NCBI GenBank assembly: GCA_951813605.1
Contig: OX638379.1
Span: forward strand, 3,918,062 to 3,982,061
Length of the DNA stretch: 64,000 bases
Reading direction: 5' to 3'
Source: an uncultured Bryobacterales bacterium
GTDB taxonomy: Bacteria; Acidobacteriota; Terriglobia; Bryobacterales; UBA6623
How positions within the stretch are numbered: position 1 is the first letter of the stretch; every line of letters begins with the position of its first letter. The notes beneath the pieces were generated by a model that searched no databases, had not been told where the DNA came from, and saw only the letters and a list, made by a program, of their open reading frames with translations. The translations under genes and the position numbers were made by a program. Positions 46,747 through 57,383 of this stretch are shown piece by piece.

Positions 46747-47580
46747 ATGCCAATTCAATCTATCGGAAAGAGCTTGCGCTTGCGGCGTATCCTCCGCAAT
46801 GGAAGGGCCGTCGTGGTGGCGATGGACCACGGGAACGCCGCGGGGGCAGTGCGCGGCCTGGAGCGTCCTGCCGACCTGGTGAAGGCCATCGCGCCGGCCG
46901 GTGCAGACGCCATCCTCGTAACGCCGGGAATCCTGCAGCAAGTCTGCGAGCACGTGGGGGACCTAGCGATCCTGCTGCGGATCGACGGTTGCGTAAGCCC
47001 TTCGGTCCCAGGCCCCATGAAACTCTTCGTCAATGTCGAGCAAGCGGTTGCGATGGGAGTCGACGCGGTTGTGATGAATGCCACGCTCGGAGCCTCTTTC
47101 GAGGCGGAAGAACTCGAGAAGGTCGGCACCATCGCGAGCCAGGGCCGCACGTGGGGAATGCCTGTCGTCGCGGAGATTCTGAGCGAAGGGATGATGGCGA
47201 ACCACATGGACATGTCCGGGCAGGGGGAGGCAATCCTCCCGCCCGACATCGGAGACGACATCACTCTGGCGTGCAGGATAGGCGCAGAACTGGGCTCGGA
47301 TCTGATCAAGTCCCGTTACTCCGGGGACATCGAAGCGTTCCGCAGGAGCGTGGACGCGTGCGGGCGACCGGTGCTCGTAGCTGGCGGGCCGCGTCGCGGC
47401 GGGGGCCTCGCGGGGACTCTAGAGACTGTGAGCGAGATCTTGGAAGCGGGGGCGTCGGGCGTGATCTTCGGCAGGCAGATCTTCCAGCACGACGATCCGG
47501 TTGAGGCGGTCGGCGCCGTATCCACTCTGATCCACGACGGCTCGCGCACGAGAGAAGCGCTCGCGGCGGAAGCTGTCTGA
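46747..47580 (+). CDS. DhnA/ADTH-synthase-family class I aldolase
   Basis: A 277-residue TIM-barrel aldolase of the class I FBA/DhnA family. Motifs include VVVAMDHGNAAGAVRGL, the Schiff-base Lys in GSDLIKSRYSGD, RPVLVAGGPRRGG, and the end FGRQIFQHDDP. It resembles both archaeal-type fructose-bisphosphate aldolase and ADTH synthase (MJ0400), which condenses aspartate semialdehyde with a sugar ketose in an alternative shikimate route. It follows hom, whose substrate is also aspartate semialdehyde. The canonical aroF is present elsewhere, so an aldolase role in sugar metabolism is equally possible. AGGGGA precedes the ATG at 46747. Confidence 0.85.
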   Translation: MPIQSIGKSLRLRRILRNGRAVVVAMDHGNAAGAVRGLERPADLVKAIAPAGADAILVTPGILQQVCEHVGDLAILLRIDGCVSPSVPGPMKLFVNVEQAVAMGVDAVVMNATLGASFEAEELEKVGTIASQGRTWGMPVVAEILSEGMMANHMDMSGQGEAILPPDIGDDITLACRIGAELGSDLIKSRYSGDIEAFRRSVDACGRPVLVAGGPRRGGGLAGTLETVSEILEAGASGVIFGRQIFQHDDPVEAVGAVSTLIHDGSRTREALAAEAV

Positions 47581-47646
47581 TCGTTTGACCTATGGACGGC
47601 GCCTTGGAAATCCATTGCGACACAGGGGGCGCTACAATCTGGGATC

Positions 47647-49722
47647 GTGCCGAGCAGCCTAATCACGCGGCGCGAACTTGCCGCATTGGCGGCGGTCGGC
47701 GCAGTCCGGCGAGCCGACGGCCAATCGCAGTTCGGCTCGATGCTTTGGGAGTACATCCAGGAGTACCTGCGCGTCTTGGATGACCGCCGCGCCAAGCGGC
47801 TCGCGGCGCTCGAGTCGGAGGCCGACTTCCTTGCGCTGCGCGAACGGGTGCGAGAGCAGCTCGGACGGATGTGGGGAGCCTTCCCGCCGCGTACGCCGCT
47901 TAAGCCGGCACAAGTCGGAACGATTGACCGCGGCGACCATTTCATCGAACGGATCGTATTCGAGAGTCGGCCGTCGTTTCACGTCACGGCCAATCTCTAC
48001 CGTCCCAGGCAGGCGTCCGAACCGCTGCCCGCGATTGTCTTTCCCTGCGGCCACGCAAGTGGCGGGAAAGTGGCCGCGAGCTACCAGCGGTTCGCCGTTC
48101 TCATGGCCCGTCAAGGCGTCGCGGTGCTGACCTGGGATCCGCTCGGGCAAGGGGAGCGACTGCAGTTCCACGACCCCGAGAGCGGGAAATCGAGGTTCCG
48201 GGAAGGCACCGGCGAGCATCGTATCCTCGGTGACCGCTGCTACCAAGTCGGCGCCAACCTGATGCAGTACCGGGCCTGGGACGCGACGCGCGCGCTCGAC
48301 TATCTTGAGTCGCGTCCAGAATTCGATTCCAAGCGCTTCGCTATCGCAGGCCAGTCCGGCGGCGGGATGACCGCCCTGCAGTTCGCGTGCTTCGACGACC
48401 GCATCCAAGCCGCGTTCATCAGCTGCGCGGTGGCGAGCTTCCGGGCAAAGACCGAGTCGCTGCTCATGGCGGATCCGGAGCAGATACTCTACGGCACGCT
48501 GCGAGAAGGGATCGACCACCCCGAACTGCTGGCGGCATTCGCGCCGAAACCGCTGATGATCGGAGCTGCGCTGCGCGACTACGTTCCGATCGAAGGCGCA
48601 CGCCGGACCCACGCTGAACTGCAAGCCGTCTACGCAAAGCTTGGGTCGCCGGAGAACCTGCATCTGGCCGAGACCGATGCAACCCACGGGCTGAACCGAG
48701 AACTGCGCGAGGCCGCGGCACGATTCTTCCTGCGCTCCCTAGCAGGAAACGTTACCGAAGTCCGGGAAGACGAAGGGGATCTGCCGCCAGCAGGCGCACT
48801 GCTTTGCACATCGACCGGGCAGGTCTCCACGTCATTGGGCTCCAAGAACGTCTCCGACCTGTACACGGAGACGGCGGATCAAATCGCGCCCGCGTTTCGC
48901 AGGCCAGGCAACGCGAGCGAGTTCGAGGTCTACCGCAGCCAAGTCGCCAATCGCATTCGCGAGACCACGCGTGTCGGAGCGTTCAAATCGGAGCATGGCG
49001 TTGAGGTTCCCACGAGATTCCTCGACGCCGGAGTCTACGCCAAGGGAGCCGCGTTCCTTGTCGCGGAACAGGGCAAGGACCATCCTGTCGTGCGCCGCTA
49101 TTGCATCGACGCGATTGTGGCCGCCAACCACAGCCTCTACGGCGTCGACGTCCGCGGCTGGGGCGCCACCAAGCCCTCCCTGGCATCGCTGGAAGTGAAC
49201 TTCGAATGGGACGACTTCATCGCCTACCGAAGCCTTGAACTCGGCCGGCCGCTGTTCGGGCAGCGTCTCAAGGACCTCCTTGCGACGGCGCCGAAAATGA
49301 CGAAGCGGCGTGAGTGGACCGTTGTGGGCATCGGCATTGGCGGGCTGGTCGCGGCGCACGCGGCCGCGCTCGACCCCCGAGTCGCCGGAGTCGTCAGCAT
49401 ACAAGCCCCGTTGTCTTACCGGGCGATTCTCGACGATCCGGAGTCGACCCAGCCCACAAGCTGCATACTTCCCGGCGTGCTGGGTGCCTACGAAATCCGT
49501 GACGTGTACGCAGCGGTGGCTCCCAGGCCGCTGCTAATAGTCAATCCTCGGGATTCGCGGCGTCGGACGCTGGAGCCGGATGCCGCGCTGGCCGGATGCC
49601 AGTGGGCGATCGACACGTACGAGATGCTGGACGCATCCGAATCCATTCGGATCGAGTCGGGCCTTGGAAGAACCGGAATCCGCTCGCTTCTCGGGGAGTG
49701 GCTTAGATCCGTCTCCGCGTGA
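47647..49722 (+). CDS. Secreted tandem alpha/beta-hydrolase, second domain degenerate
   Basis: A 691-residue protein with a Tat-type N-terminus (ITRRELAALAAVGAV). The first alpha/beta-hydrolase domain (about 90-365) has the nucleophile Ser237 in GQSGGGMT, an Asp in RDYVP (311) and His347 in DATHGLN. It resembles acetyl-xylan/carbohydrate esterase or dipeptidyl-peptidase-like hydrolases. The second half (about 445-690) repeats the fold (RRYCIDAIVAANHSLYGVDVRGWG, TVVGIGIGGLVAAHAAALDP), but the elbow GxSxG reads GIGIG (561-565) with Gly for Ser, and I see no good His. The start is GTG at 47647. It is convergent with guaA, 18 bases apart. Confidence 0.85.
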   Translation: MPSSLITRRELAALAAVGAVRRADGQSQFGSMLWEYIQEYLRVLDDRRAKRLAALESEADFLALRERVREQLGRMWGAFPPRTPLKPAQVGTIDRGDHFIERIVFESRPSFHVTANLYRPRQASEPLPAIVFPCGHASGGKVAASYQRFAVLMARQGVAVLTWDPLGQGERLQFHDPESGKSRFREGTGEHRILGDRCYQVGANLMQYRAWDATRALDYLESRPEFDSKRFAIAGQSGGGMTALQFACFDDRIQAAFISCAVASFRAKTESLLMADPEQILYGTLREGIDHPELLAAFAPKPLMIGAALRDYVPIEGARRTHAELQAVYAKLGSPENLHLAETDATHGLNRELREAAARFFLRSLAGNVTEVREDEGDLPPAGALLCTSTGQVSTSLGSKNVSDLYTETADQIAPAFRRPGNASEFEVYRSQVANRIRETTRVGAFKSEHGVEVPTRFLDAGVYAKGAAFLVAEQGKDHPVVRRYCIDAIVAANHSLYGVDVRGWGATKPSLASLEVNFEWDDFIAYRSLELGRPLFGQRLKDLLATAPKMTKRREWTVVGIGIGGLVAAHAAALDPRVAGVVSIQAPLSYRAILDDPESTQPTSCILPGVLGAYEIRDVYAAVAPRPLLIVNPRDSRRRTLEPDAALAGCQWAIDTYEMLDASESIRIESGLGRTGIRSLLGEWLRSVSA

Positions 49723-49740
49723 CGGCTCGCGATGTTGGGT

Positions 49741-51534
49741 TCACTCCCACTCGATCGTGGACGGCGGCTTGTTAGAAACGTCGTAGAGAACGGAATCGAC
49801 TCCGTTGATCTCGCACAAGCGGGAAGCCAGCGCGAGCAACCCATCGCGAGGCAGCTCGGCAACCGCAGCCGTCATGCCATCGACCGAGGTGATCGGTCGC
49901 AGGACCACCGATTCCCCGCCGTCACGGCTCCAAGGGAGCAACACTACCGGGGACTGCCAGACTCGGTCGTAGAGACCGTCGCTGCGAAGGTAGTCAGTGA
50001 CGGCCCGGTCTACCCGCTGAAGCAGCCGCACCCGCTCGGGAGTGAGAGTGGCCGGCCGGATTCTCCATTCCGACGGCTCGATCCGCCGCGGCGCCAAGGT
50101 GGCGACAACGCGGTTCGTGTGGCGGAATTCGTTCGTGATTGCGGTCGATAGCGGCAGCGCCCTGCGGTAGTCGAGTTCGGCGCCGTGCAGAACCGTCAAC
50201 TGAGCATAACTTCGGCTGTCGCCCTGGACGCCGACGCTGCGAAGCGGGAGCAGGAACGCCGAATAGCCGTACTGCTCGGCTAGCGCTGCGATCCGCTCGT
50301 CGGCGGCCGGCCCGGCGGCGGACGAGGAGCACAGGCACCGTATCGCCAACCCGGGGCCGGGAAACGGATGGCGCTCTAGAAGCTTGGAGGGCAGCCCCAG
50401 GGACCGGCCCAGCTCGCGAACCTCGTCCTTGTAGAATTCGCTCAGCGGCTCCAGCACGCGCCCCTCTTCGAGCAAGTCCTGGATGCGCTTCACGCGATTG
50501 TGGTGCGTCTTGATGACATCCGAAGAATCGGTGCCGCCCGACTCGATCGTGTCGGGATAGATCGTGCCTTGGCCGAGCACCCAGCCCTGATCCCTGTATT
50601 CGTCGTTGGCGAGAATCTCGTCCTGGACATCGACGAAAGCCTGTCCTATGACCACCCGCTTGCGCTCAGGATCGGCAATGCCCCGCAGACGGCCCATGAA
50701 TAGGCCCGAGGCATCGACGACCCGCAACCGACCGAGATCCAGCGCGCTGAACGCCTCCTCGATTTCCAAGGTCTCGCGGTCGCGCATGAAGCCCGTGTCA
50801 ACGTACACCGCTTCCACCTTGGGGGATCCGAGCGCGCGAACCGTCAGTGCGTAAGCCACCGTGGAGTCCACTCCGCCACTGAGAAAGAACAAGACGCGAC
50901 GAGCGCCCGCTTGTTCGCGGATCTGCTGCACGAGAATGTCGACGCGGTCCTTGGGCCGCCAGCTCATGGCGCATCCGCAGGCGTTGCGGAGAAAGTTTCG
51001 CAGCATCGCCGGTCCATCGGGCGTATGGATGACCTCCGGATGGAACTGAAGGCCGTAAACGCCTCTTTCGGCTTGGCCCATGGCGGCAACGCTGCATTCG
51101 TCCGTGGAGGCCAAGATCTCGAAGTTTTCGGGCAGGCGGACAACATGGTCGCCATGGCTCATCCAGACGCGATGCTCGCGGGCCAAGCCGTCGAACAACC
51201 CTCCCTCGTCACGCACCCTTAGAGTGGCGCTGCCGAATTCGTGAGTTTGCCCTCGCTCGACCTTCCCTCCCAAATGCTTCGCGAGCAGCTGATGGCCGTA
51301 GCAGATGCCCAAGATCGGCTTGCCGGTCTCGAACAACCGGGGGTCGGGCTGCGGGCTGGCGGCGTCGAACACGCTGGAAGGGCCACCCGACAGGATGATT
51401 CCTTGGTGCCCGCGCGTTTCGTCCGCATTGACGCCGACGGGGAAGATCTCCGCGTAAACGCCAAGTTCCCGCACCTTGCGGGCGATCAGGTGGCAGTACT
51501 GGCCACCGGAGTCGAGAACTGCGATCTTCTCCAT
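49741..51534 (-). CDS. guaA: GMP synthetase, extended form with extra dimerisation subdomain
   Basis: A 597-residue glutamine-hydrolysing GMP synthetase converting XMP to GMP. The class I glutaminase has Cys78 in GICYGHQ and His165/Glu167 in LQFHPEV. The ATP pyrophosphatase PP-loop is SGGVDS at 219-224. It is about 70 residues longer than E. coli GuaA. The extra part lies in the C-terminal domain, where a first LPLRSVGVQGDSRSY block (about residues 438-452) is followed by a second region ending VVLLPWSRDGGESVVLRPITSVDG and PPSTIEWE. Human GMPS has a comparable inserted subdomain. The ATG at 51534 has GGAGC upstream; a 16-codon extension is rejected. Confidence 0.95.
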   Translation of the reverse strand: MEKIAVLDSGGQYCHLIARKVRELGVYAEIFPVGVNADETRGHQGIILSGGPSSVFDAASPQPDPRLFETGKPILGICYGHQLLAKHLGGKVERGQTHEFGSATLRVRDEGGLFDGLAREHRVWMSHGDHVVRLPENFEILASTDECSVAAMGQAERGVYGLQFHPEVIHTPDGPAMLRNFLRNACGCAMSWRPKDRVDILVQQIREQAGARRVLFFLSGGVDSTVAYALTVRALGSPKVEAVYVDTGFMRDRETLEIEEAFSALDLGRLRVVDASGLFMGRLRGIADPERKRVVIGQAFVDVQDEILANDEYRDQGWVLGQGTIYPDTIESGGTDSSDVIKTHHNRVKRIQDLLEEGRVLEPLSEFYKDEVRELGRSLGLPSKLLERHPFPGPGLAIRCLCSSSAAGPAADERIAALAEQYGYSAFLLPLRSVGVQGDSRSYAQLTVLHGAELDYRRALPLSTAITNEFRHTNRVVATLAPRRIEPSEWRIRPATLTPERVRLLQRVDRAVTDYLRSDGLYDRVWQSPVVLLPWSRDGGESVVLRPITSVDGMTAAVAELPRDGLLALASRLCEINGVDSVLYDVSNKPPSTIEWE

Positions 51535-51817
51535 TTCACGCGGCTCCGGAAGCCTGGGCGCGACGGAAGCCACACCCTGCACAATACATAATCATCGGTC
51601 ATTGTATCCCAAATCGACACTTTCGAAACGCAGTGGTGTCGGCACCGTTCGTTCCGGACGTACTCCACCGCCGGCTTCGGCATGAACGGCGAAGCGCAGA
51701 GATGCCCGGCCATGGCCGGCAGGTTTGGAGAGCGGCCGGGGCCGTTGGCGTGGCAGCAAACGCCTCGGGTCGCCGGAGGCTCGGCTGATTCGGGGCTCCG
51801 GGAATTCGTCGCCTTCC

Positions 51818-53260
51818 CTATTGCAAGGAAGGGACATGCGAAGGATTGGGCGTGTGCTGTATCGGGACGTTCCCCGCGATCCACCTGTTCAGTTTCGACC
51901 GGAGCTCCTCCGCCTTGCGAGGCATCTTGCCGGCTAGGTCCCGTTCCTCGCCGATGTCGTCTTGAAGGTTGTACAGCTCCACGGCCGGAGGGTCGTAGAA
52001 CTCGATCAGCTTGTAGCCGCCGGACAATATCGCCGCGCCGGGCGCCTGGGCCTGCGGGCTGTAGTGCGGGTAGTACCAGACGAGCGCGCGAGGCGGCCAC
52101 TCCCGATCGTCAATAAGCGCGGCGAGGCTCCTGCCGTCCGGCGAGGGGAACTGCCCGGGAGATAGACCCGCCAGCCCGACGATAAACGGATACAGGTCCG
52201 CATTCGTTACTGGCTCGCCCACGAGCCTTCCGGGCAGGCCGTGCCCCGGCCACCGGACGATGAGCGGAACGCGAATGCCTCCCTCGTAGAGATGTCCTTT
52301 CCCCGCCCTAAGCGGGGAATTGTCGGTGACGGAAGCCAAGCCGCCGTTATCGGACGCGACGATCACCACCGTCGTTTCCGCGATTCCAAGTCCCTCCAGC
52401 TTGGCAAGCACGCGACCGACGCTGTCGTCCACGGTCTCGACCATCGCGCCGTACGTTGCGTTCTTGCCTTCGGCGCCGGACGCGATCTTCGCCTCGTACT
52501 TGCCGATCAAGGCTTCCGGGGCTTGCAGGGGCGTATGCACTGCGTAATGGGTCAGATACAAGAAGAAGGGCCGCTCCCGGTTCTTCTCCATGAACTCCAG
52601 CGCTTCGTCGGTCAGGCGATCTGTCAAGTACTCGCCCTCGACGCTCTGAGACAGATCCAGGTTCGGCATGTCCGGGTTCCATTCCTGGGCGGGCTTGCGA
52701 TAGGGGAAGAAGTAGCTCGCCGGGCTTCCGTGCGTGTGTCCGGCCACGTTGGTGTCGAAACCCTGCTTGGTGGGCCAGTATGGCTCGCTCCCCAAGTGCC
52801 ACTTCCCGATGCTCGCCGAGACGTATCCTGCTGTGCGCAGGGCTTCCGCCAAGGTGACGACCTCGGCCCGAAGATACATGAAATCCGGAGGCGGCACGAT
52901 GCGCCCGAGCTCTGGATAGCGGTGGCGCCCAATCGCCGTGATGTGACCGGTGAAGCCGACCCTGCCCGGATTCTGGCCGCTCATGAGAGCGGCTCGGCTA
53001 GGCGAGCAGACAGGGCAATTGGAGTACGCTTGCGTGAATCTCGTGCCCTCGGCCGCGAGGCCGTCTATGTGCGGCGTTTCGTAGAATGTCGACCCCTGGC
53101 AGCCCAGATCCTTCCAGCCAAGGTCGTCCACCAGCACCAAAATCACGTTCGGGCGGACGGGATCGCCGTCGAGTCCGCCCCAGCAGCCCGCAACGAACAG
53201 GATGCCGAATAATGCGAATTGCAGGCGAGCTTTCGAAAAGGCCTTGCGGAGCGCTTGCAT
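51818..53260 (-). CDS. Sulfatase lipoprotein
   Basis: A 480-residue type I sulfatase of the arylsulfatase group. The lipobox LFVAGC (Cys26) makes it a lipoprotein. The metal pair is VDDLGWKDLG (Asp45, Asp46). The formylglycine Cys85 is in CSPSR (85-89). KWHLG and a distal SDNGG follow, and the C-terminal LYNLQDDIGEERDLAGK is the usual sulfatase ending. Formylglycine must be made by an enzyme coded elsewhere. It reads away from groES with about 185 bases between. A second sulfatase without leader is on the other side of groEL. Confidence 0.92.
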   Translation of the reverse strand: MQALRKAFSKARLQFALFGILFVAGCWGGLDGDPVRPNVILVLVDDLGWKDLGCQGSTFYETPHIDGLAAEGTRFTQAYSNCPVCSPSRAALMSGQNPGRVGFTGHITAIGRHRYPELGRIVPPPDFMYLRAEVVTLAEALRTAGYVSASIGKWHLGSEPYWPTKQGFDTNVAGHTHGSPASYFFPYRKPAQEWNPDMPNLDLSQSVEGEYLTDRLTDEALEFMEKNRERPFFLYLTHYAVHTPLQAPEALIGKYEAKIASGAEGKNATYGAMVETVDDSVGRVLAKLEGLGIAETTVVIVASDNGGLASVTDNSPLRAGKGHLYEGGIRVPLIVRWPGHGLPGRLVGEPVTNADLYPFIVGLAGLSPGQFPSPDGRSLAALIDDREWPPRALVWYYPHYSPQAQAPGAAILSGGYKLIEFYDPPAVELYNLQDDIGEERDLAGKMPRKAEELRSKLNRWIAGNVPIQHTPNPSHVPSLQ

Positions 53261-53445
53261 CTGTAGTAATACTGAAAGGCTAGGGAGCCGTTACCAAAGA
53301 GAGGAAAGCTCCCACAAGCGGGCGAGTCGCTCAATCGGCGAGCCACCCCTCACGAACAGAGCAGGGAGTCTCATCAGCTTCCCACCGGGAAGGTTGTAGC
53401 ACATCCGTCCGCAGCGTCCAAGGAAAACGGAGGAATCATATTGCT

Positions 53446-55432
<1,987 letters not shown>

Positions 55433-55857
55433 TCTGCGGACTGTCCCCTATGGCCGCGCGCCGGCTTGCCTGTGTCGCAGTTAGACGCAGAGCGCGGCCA
55501 TTTCCTCTCCAGGCAGTCGCTTGAAGGCAGTGAGCGGATCGACCGACAGGAGTCTCAAGGACTTGCTTCGGCGCGCTGCGCAGATCCCTTGCCTCGCTGT
55601 CGCTCCGGACTTGATCCGGAGATTCGAGACTCGCTATCCCGTATCCGTGTGGAGCATCGCGTGCGAAGCTATGTGTGACGTGCCGGATCGGCTGGGACCC
55701 GGGTCCTGGAGCCGCAAGCCGCGGTTGGCGTCCTGCTTTGATTGGCTGCCAAACAATTCAATCCTAACGGGGCGCTGCGTATGAATGGACCGGTGGCCAG
55801 TTGCTGGGGTAGCGTGCCGTTTGCGGTCGCTTGACTCGAGTCAGACGCCGGCCCACT
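55433..55857. other. Intergenic after groEL, no gene seen beyond a terminator
   Basis: About 425 bases. The first 80 hold the groEL stem-loop. The rest has a plus frame of 87 codons (55521-55784) with no motif. It ends at the convergent sulfatase stop. Confidence 0.45.
55450..55509 (+). terminator. Stem-loop after groEL
   Basis: ATGGCCGCGC (55450-55459) pairs perfectly with GCGCGGCCAT (55492-55501), a ten-pair stem with a 32-base loop, 18 bases after the groEL stop, followed by TTTCCTCTCC-like pyrimidines. A Rho-independent terminator or 3' stabiliser. Confidence 0.5.
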
Positions 55858-57297
55858 CTAGTCCCAAGCAATAGAGTGTCGCTCGGCTTCCACGCGCGCG
55901 AACCACTCTTCCAACTCGGCGAGCATTCGACGGACCCGACCAGGGTTCTCGTCGGTGAGGTTGCGTTGCTCCCCAGGGTCATCGTCCAAGTTGTAGAGTT
56001 CCGGTGGCTCGGGATTCTGCAGTTTGAGACGCGGTACAGGCAAGACCGCCGTCACCGCGGCAGGATTCTCCTTGTGCTTCATGTCGGCCTCGATGAAGGC
56101 GGCCGTCCGCTCACGGTCCTCGTCGGACACGCAAAGCTCGTCGCGGAAGAACCGCGTGCCGCGGATCATGGGGCGCACAAGCTTCCAGTTGCCGTCACGG
56201 ACCGCCGCATTGGTGCCGATGTCAGGCCAGTAGAAATTCCACTGCCAAAACCTCCGAGGCTCGACTTGGAATGGCCCGTGCGTGAGGAGCGGCGAAAGGT
56301 CCTGGCCGTCCAGCGAGGGGCCAGCGGGCTTCGAGACGCCCGCCAGCGAAAGAAGCGTCGGCATCCAGTCGGTGAAATGCGCTAGATCGTCGACGAGTCG
56401 CCCGCCCGCCACGCTTCCCGGCCAGCGCAGCACCATCGGCACTCGTATCCCGCCCTCGTAGATCCATCCCTTGCTGCCGCGCAACCCGGCGTTGTAGCGC
56501 TCGTTGAATGTCGGCTCGCCCTCTTCGAGCATATAGGGAGGATTGAAGAAGGCGGGACCGTTGTCACTTGTGAACCCAACGATCGTGTTCTCGGCGAGAC
56601 CCGCGCGGTCCAGCGTCCCGAGGATCCGGCCGATGCCGGCATCCATCCGCTCGATCATGGCGTAGGTGGTCGCCACGATTCGGTTCAATCCCGAGTCGCG
56701 GTACGGCGCGATCCACTCCGCCCGGCCCTGGAAAGGCGAGTGCGGAGCGTTGTAGGGCACGTAAAGGAAGAACGGATTCTTCTTGTTCCGCTGAATGAAA
56801 CCCACCGCCTCGTCGGTCAGCACATCGGTCAAATAGCGGCCGTCCGACGGGGAACTGGCGTCATTGCGCCGCAAGTGGTACCCGTAGTAGTCGGTCCACC
56901 CGCCGCAGAAGCCGACGAATTCGTCGAACCCGCGAGCGTTGGGCTCGAACCGGCGGTCGAAGGTGCCGTTGTGCCACTTTCCCACGAGGCTCGTCGCGTA
57001 TCCGCCGGATCGAAACGCGTCGGCGATTGTCAGTTCACGCAGGGCGATCCGGTCAAGCCCGTGGATCTCGTGCTGGGTGATCGCGCCCGTGCGGTGCGGG
57101 TACCTTCCCGTCAGCAGCGCGGCCCTCGCCGGGGCACAGATCGGCGAGGCCGAGTAGTGCTGGCGGAAGCAAGTCCCTTCCGAGGCGAGCCGGTCGAGAT
57201 GCGGAGTGCTGATTGCGCGGTTGCCAAAGCAGGCGAAGTCCCCGTATCCCATGTCGTCAGCGACGATCAGGATCACGTTCGGTCGGTTGAATCTCAT
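55858..57297 (-). CDS. Arylsulfatase-like protein without signal peptide
   Basis: A 479-residue type I sulfatase. The metal pair is VADDMGYGD (Asp14, Asp15). The formylglycine Cys54 lies in CAPAR (54-58), then LLTGRYPHRTG. KWHNG and a distal SDNG follow, and the C-terminal LYNLDDDPGEQRNLTDE is typical. Unlike the other two sulfatases here it lacks a leader at the ATG, so it is either cytoplasmic or has an unrecognised start. It diverges from a Gfo/Idh/MocA gene with 86 bases between, a common neighbour of sulfatases in glycan loci. Confidence 0.9.
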   Translation of the reverse strand: MRFNRPNVILIVADDMGYGDFACFGNRAISTPHLDRLASEGTCFRQHYSASPICAPARAALLTGRYPHRTGAITQHEIHGLDRIALRELTIADAFRSGGYATSLVGKWHNGTFDRRFEPNARGFDEFVGFCGGWTDYYGYHLRRNDASSPSDGRYLTDVLTDEAVGFIQRNKKNPFFLYVPYNAPHSPFQGRAEWIAPYRDSGLNRIVATTYAMIERMDAGIGRILGTLDRAGLAENTIVGFTSDNGPAFFNPPYMLEEGEPTFNERYNAGLRGSKGWIYEGGIRVPMVLRWPGSVAGGRLVDDLAHFTDWMPTLLSLAGVSKPAGPSLDGQDLSPLLTHGPFQVEPRRFWQWNFYWPDIGTNAAVRDGNWKLVRPMIRGTRFFRDELCVSDEDRERTAAFIEADMKHKENPAAVTAVLPVPRLKLQNPEPPELYNLDDDPGEQRNLTDENPGRVRRMLAELEEWFARVEAERHSIAWD

Positions 57298-57383
57298 TGC
57301 CTTCTGTGCCCGCAGGCACGCGCGTAGCCGGCGTGTCTGGAACGGTGGGTATGATACTGGAACTGAAAGCTAGGAGTCTTGAG

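Noticed and set aside
53261..53445. CIRCE or HAIR operator upstream of groES
   Set aside because: Searched by eye for TTAGCACTC-N9-GAGTGCTAA and for CTTGAGT-N7-ACTCAAG; neither seen.
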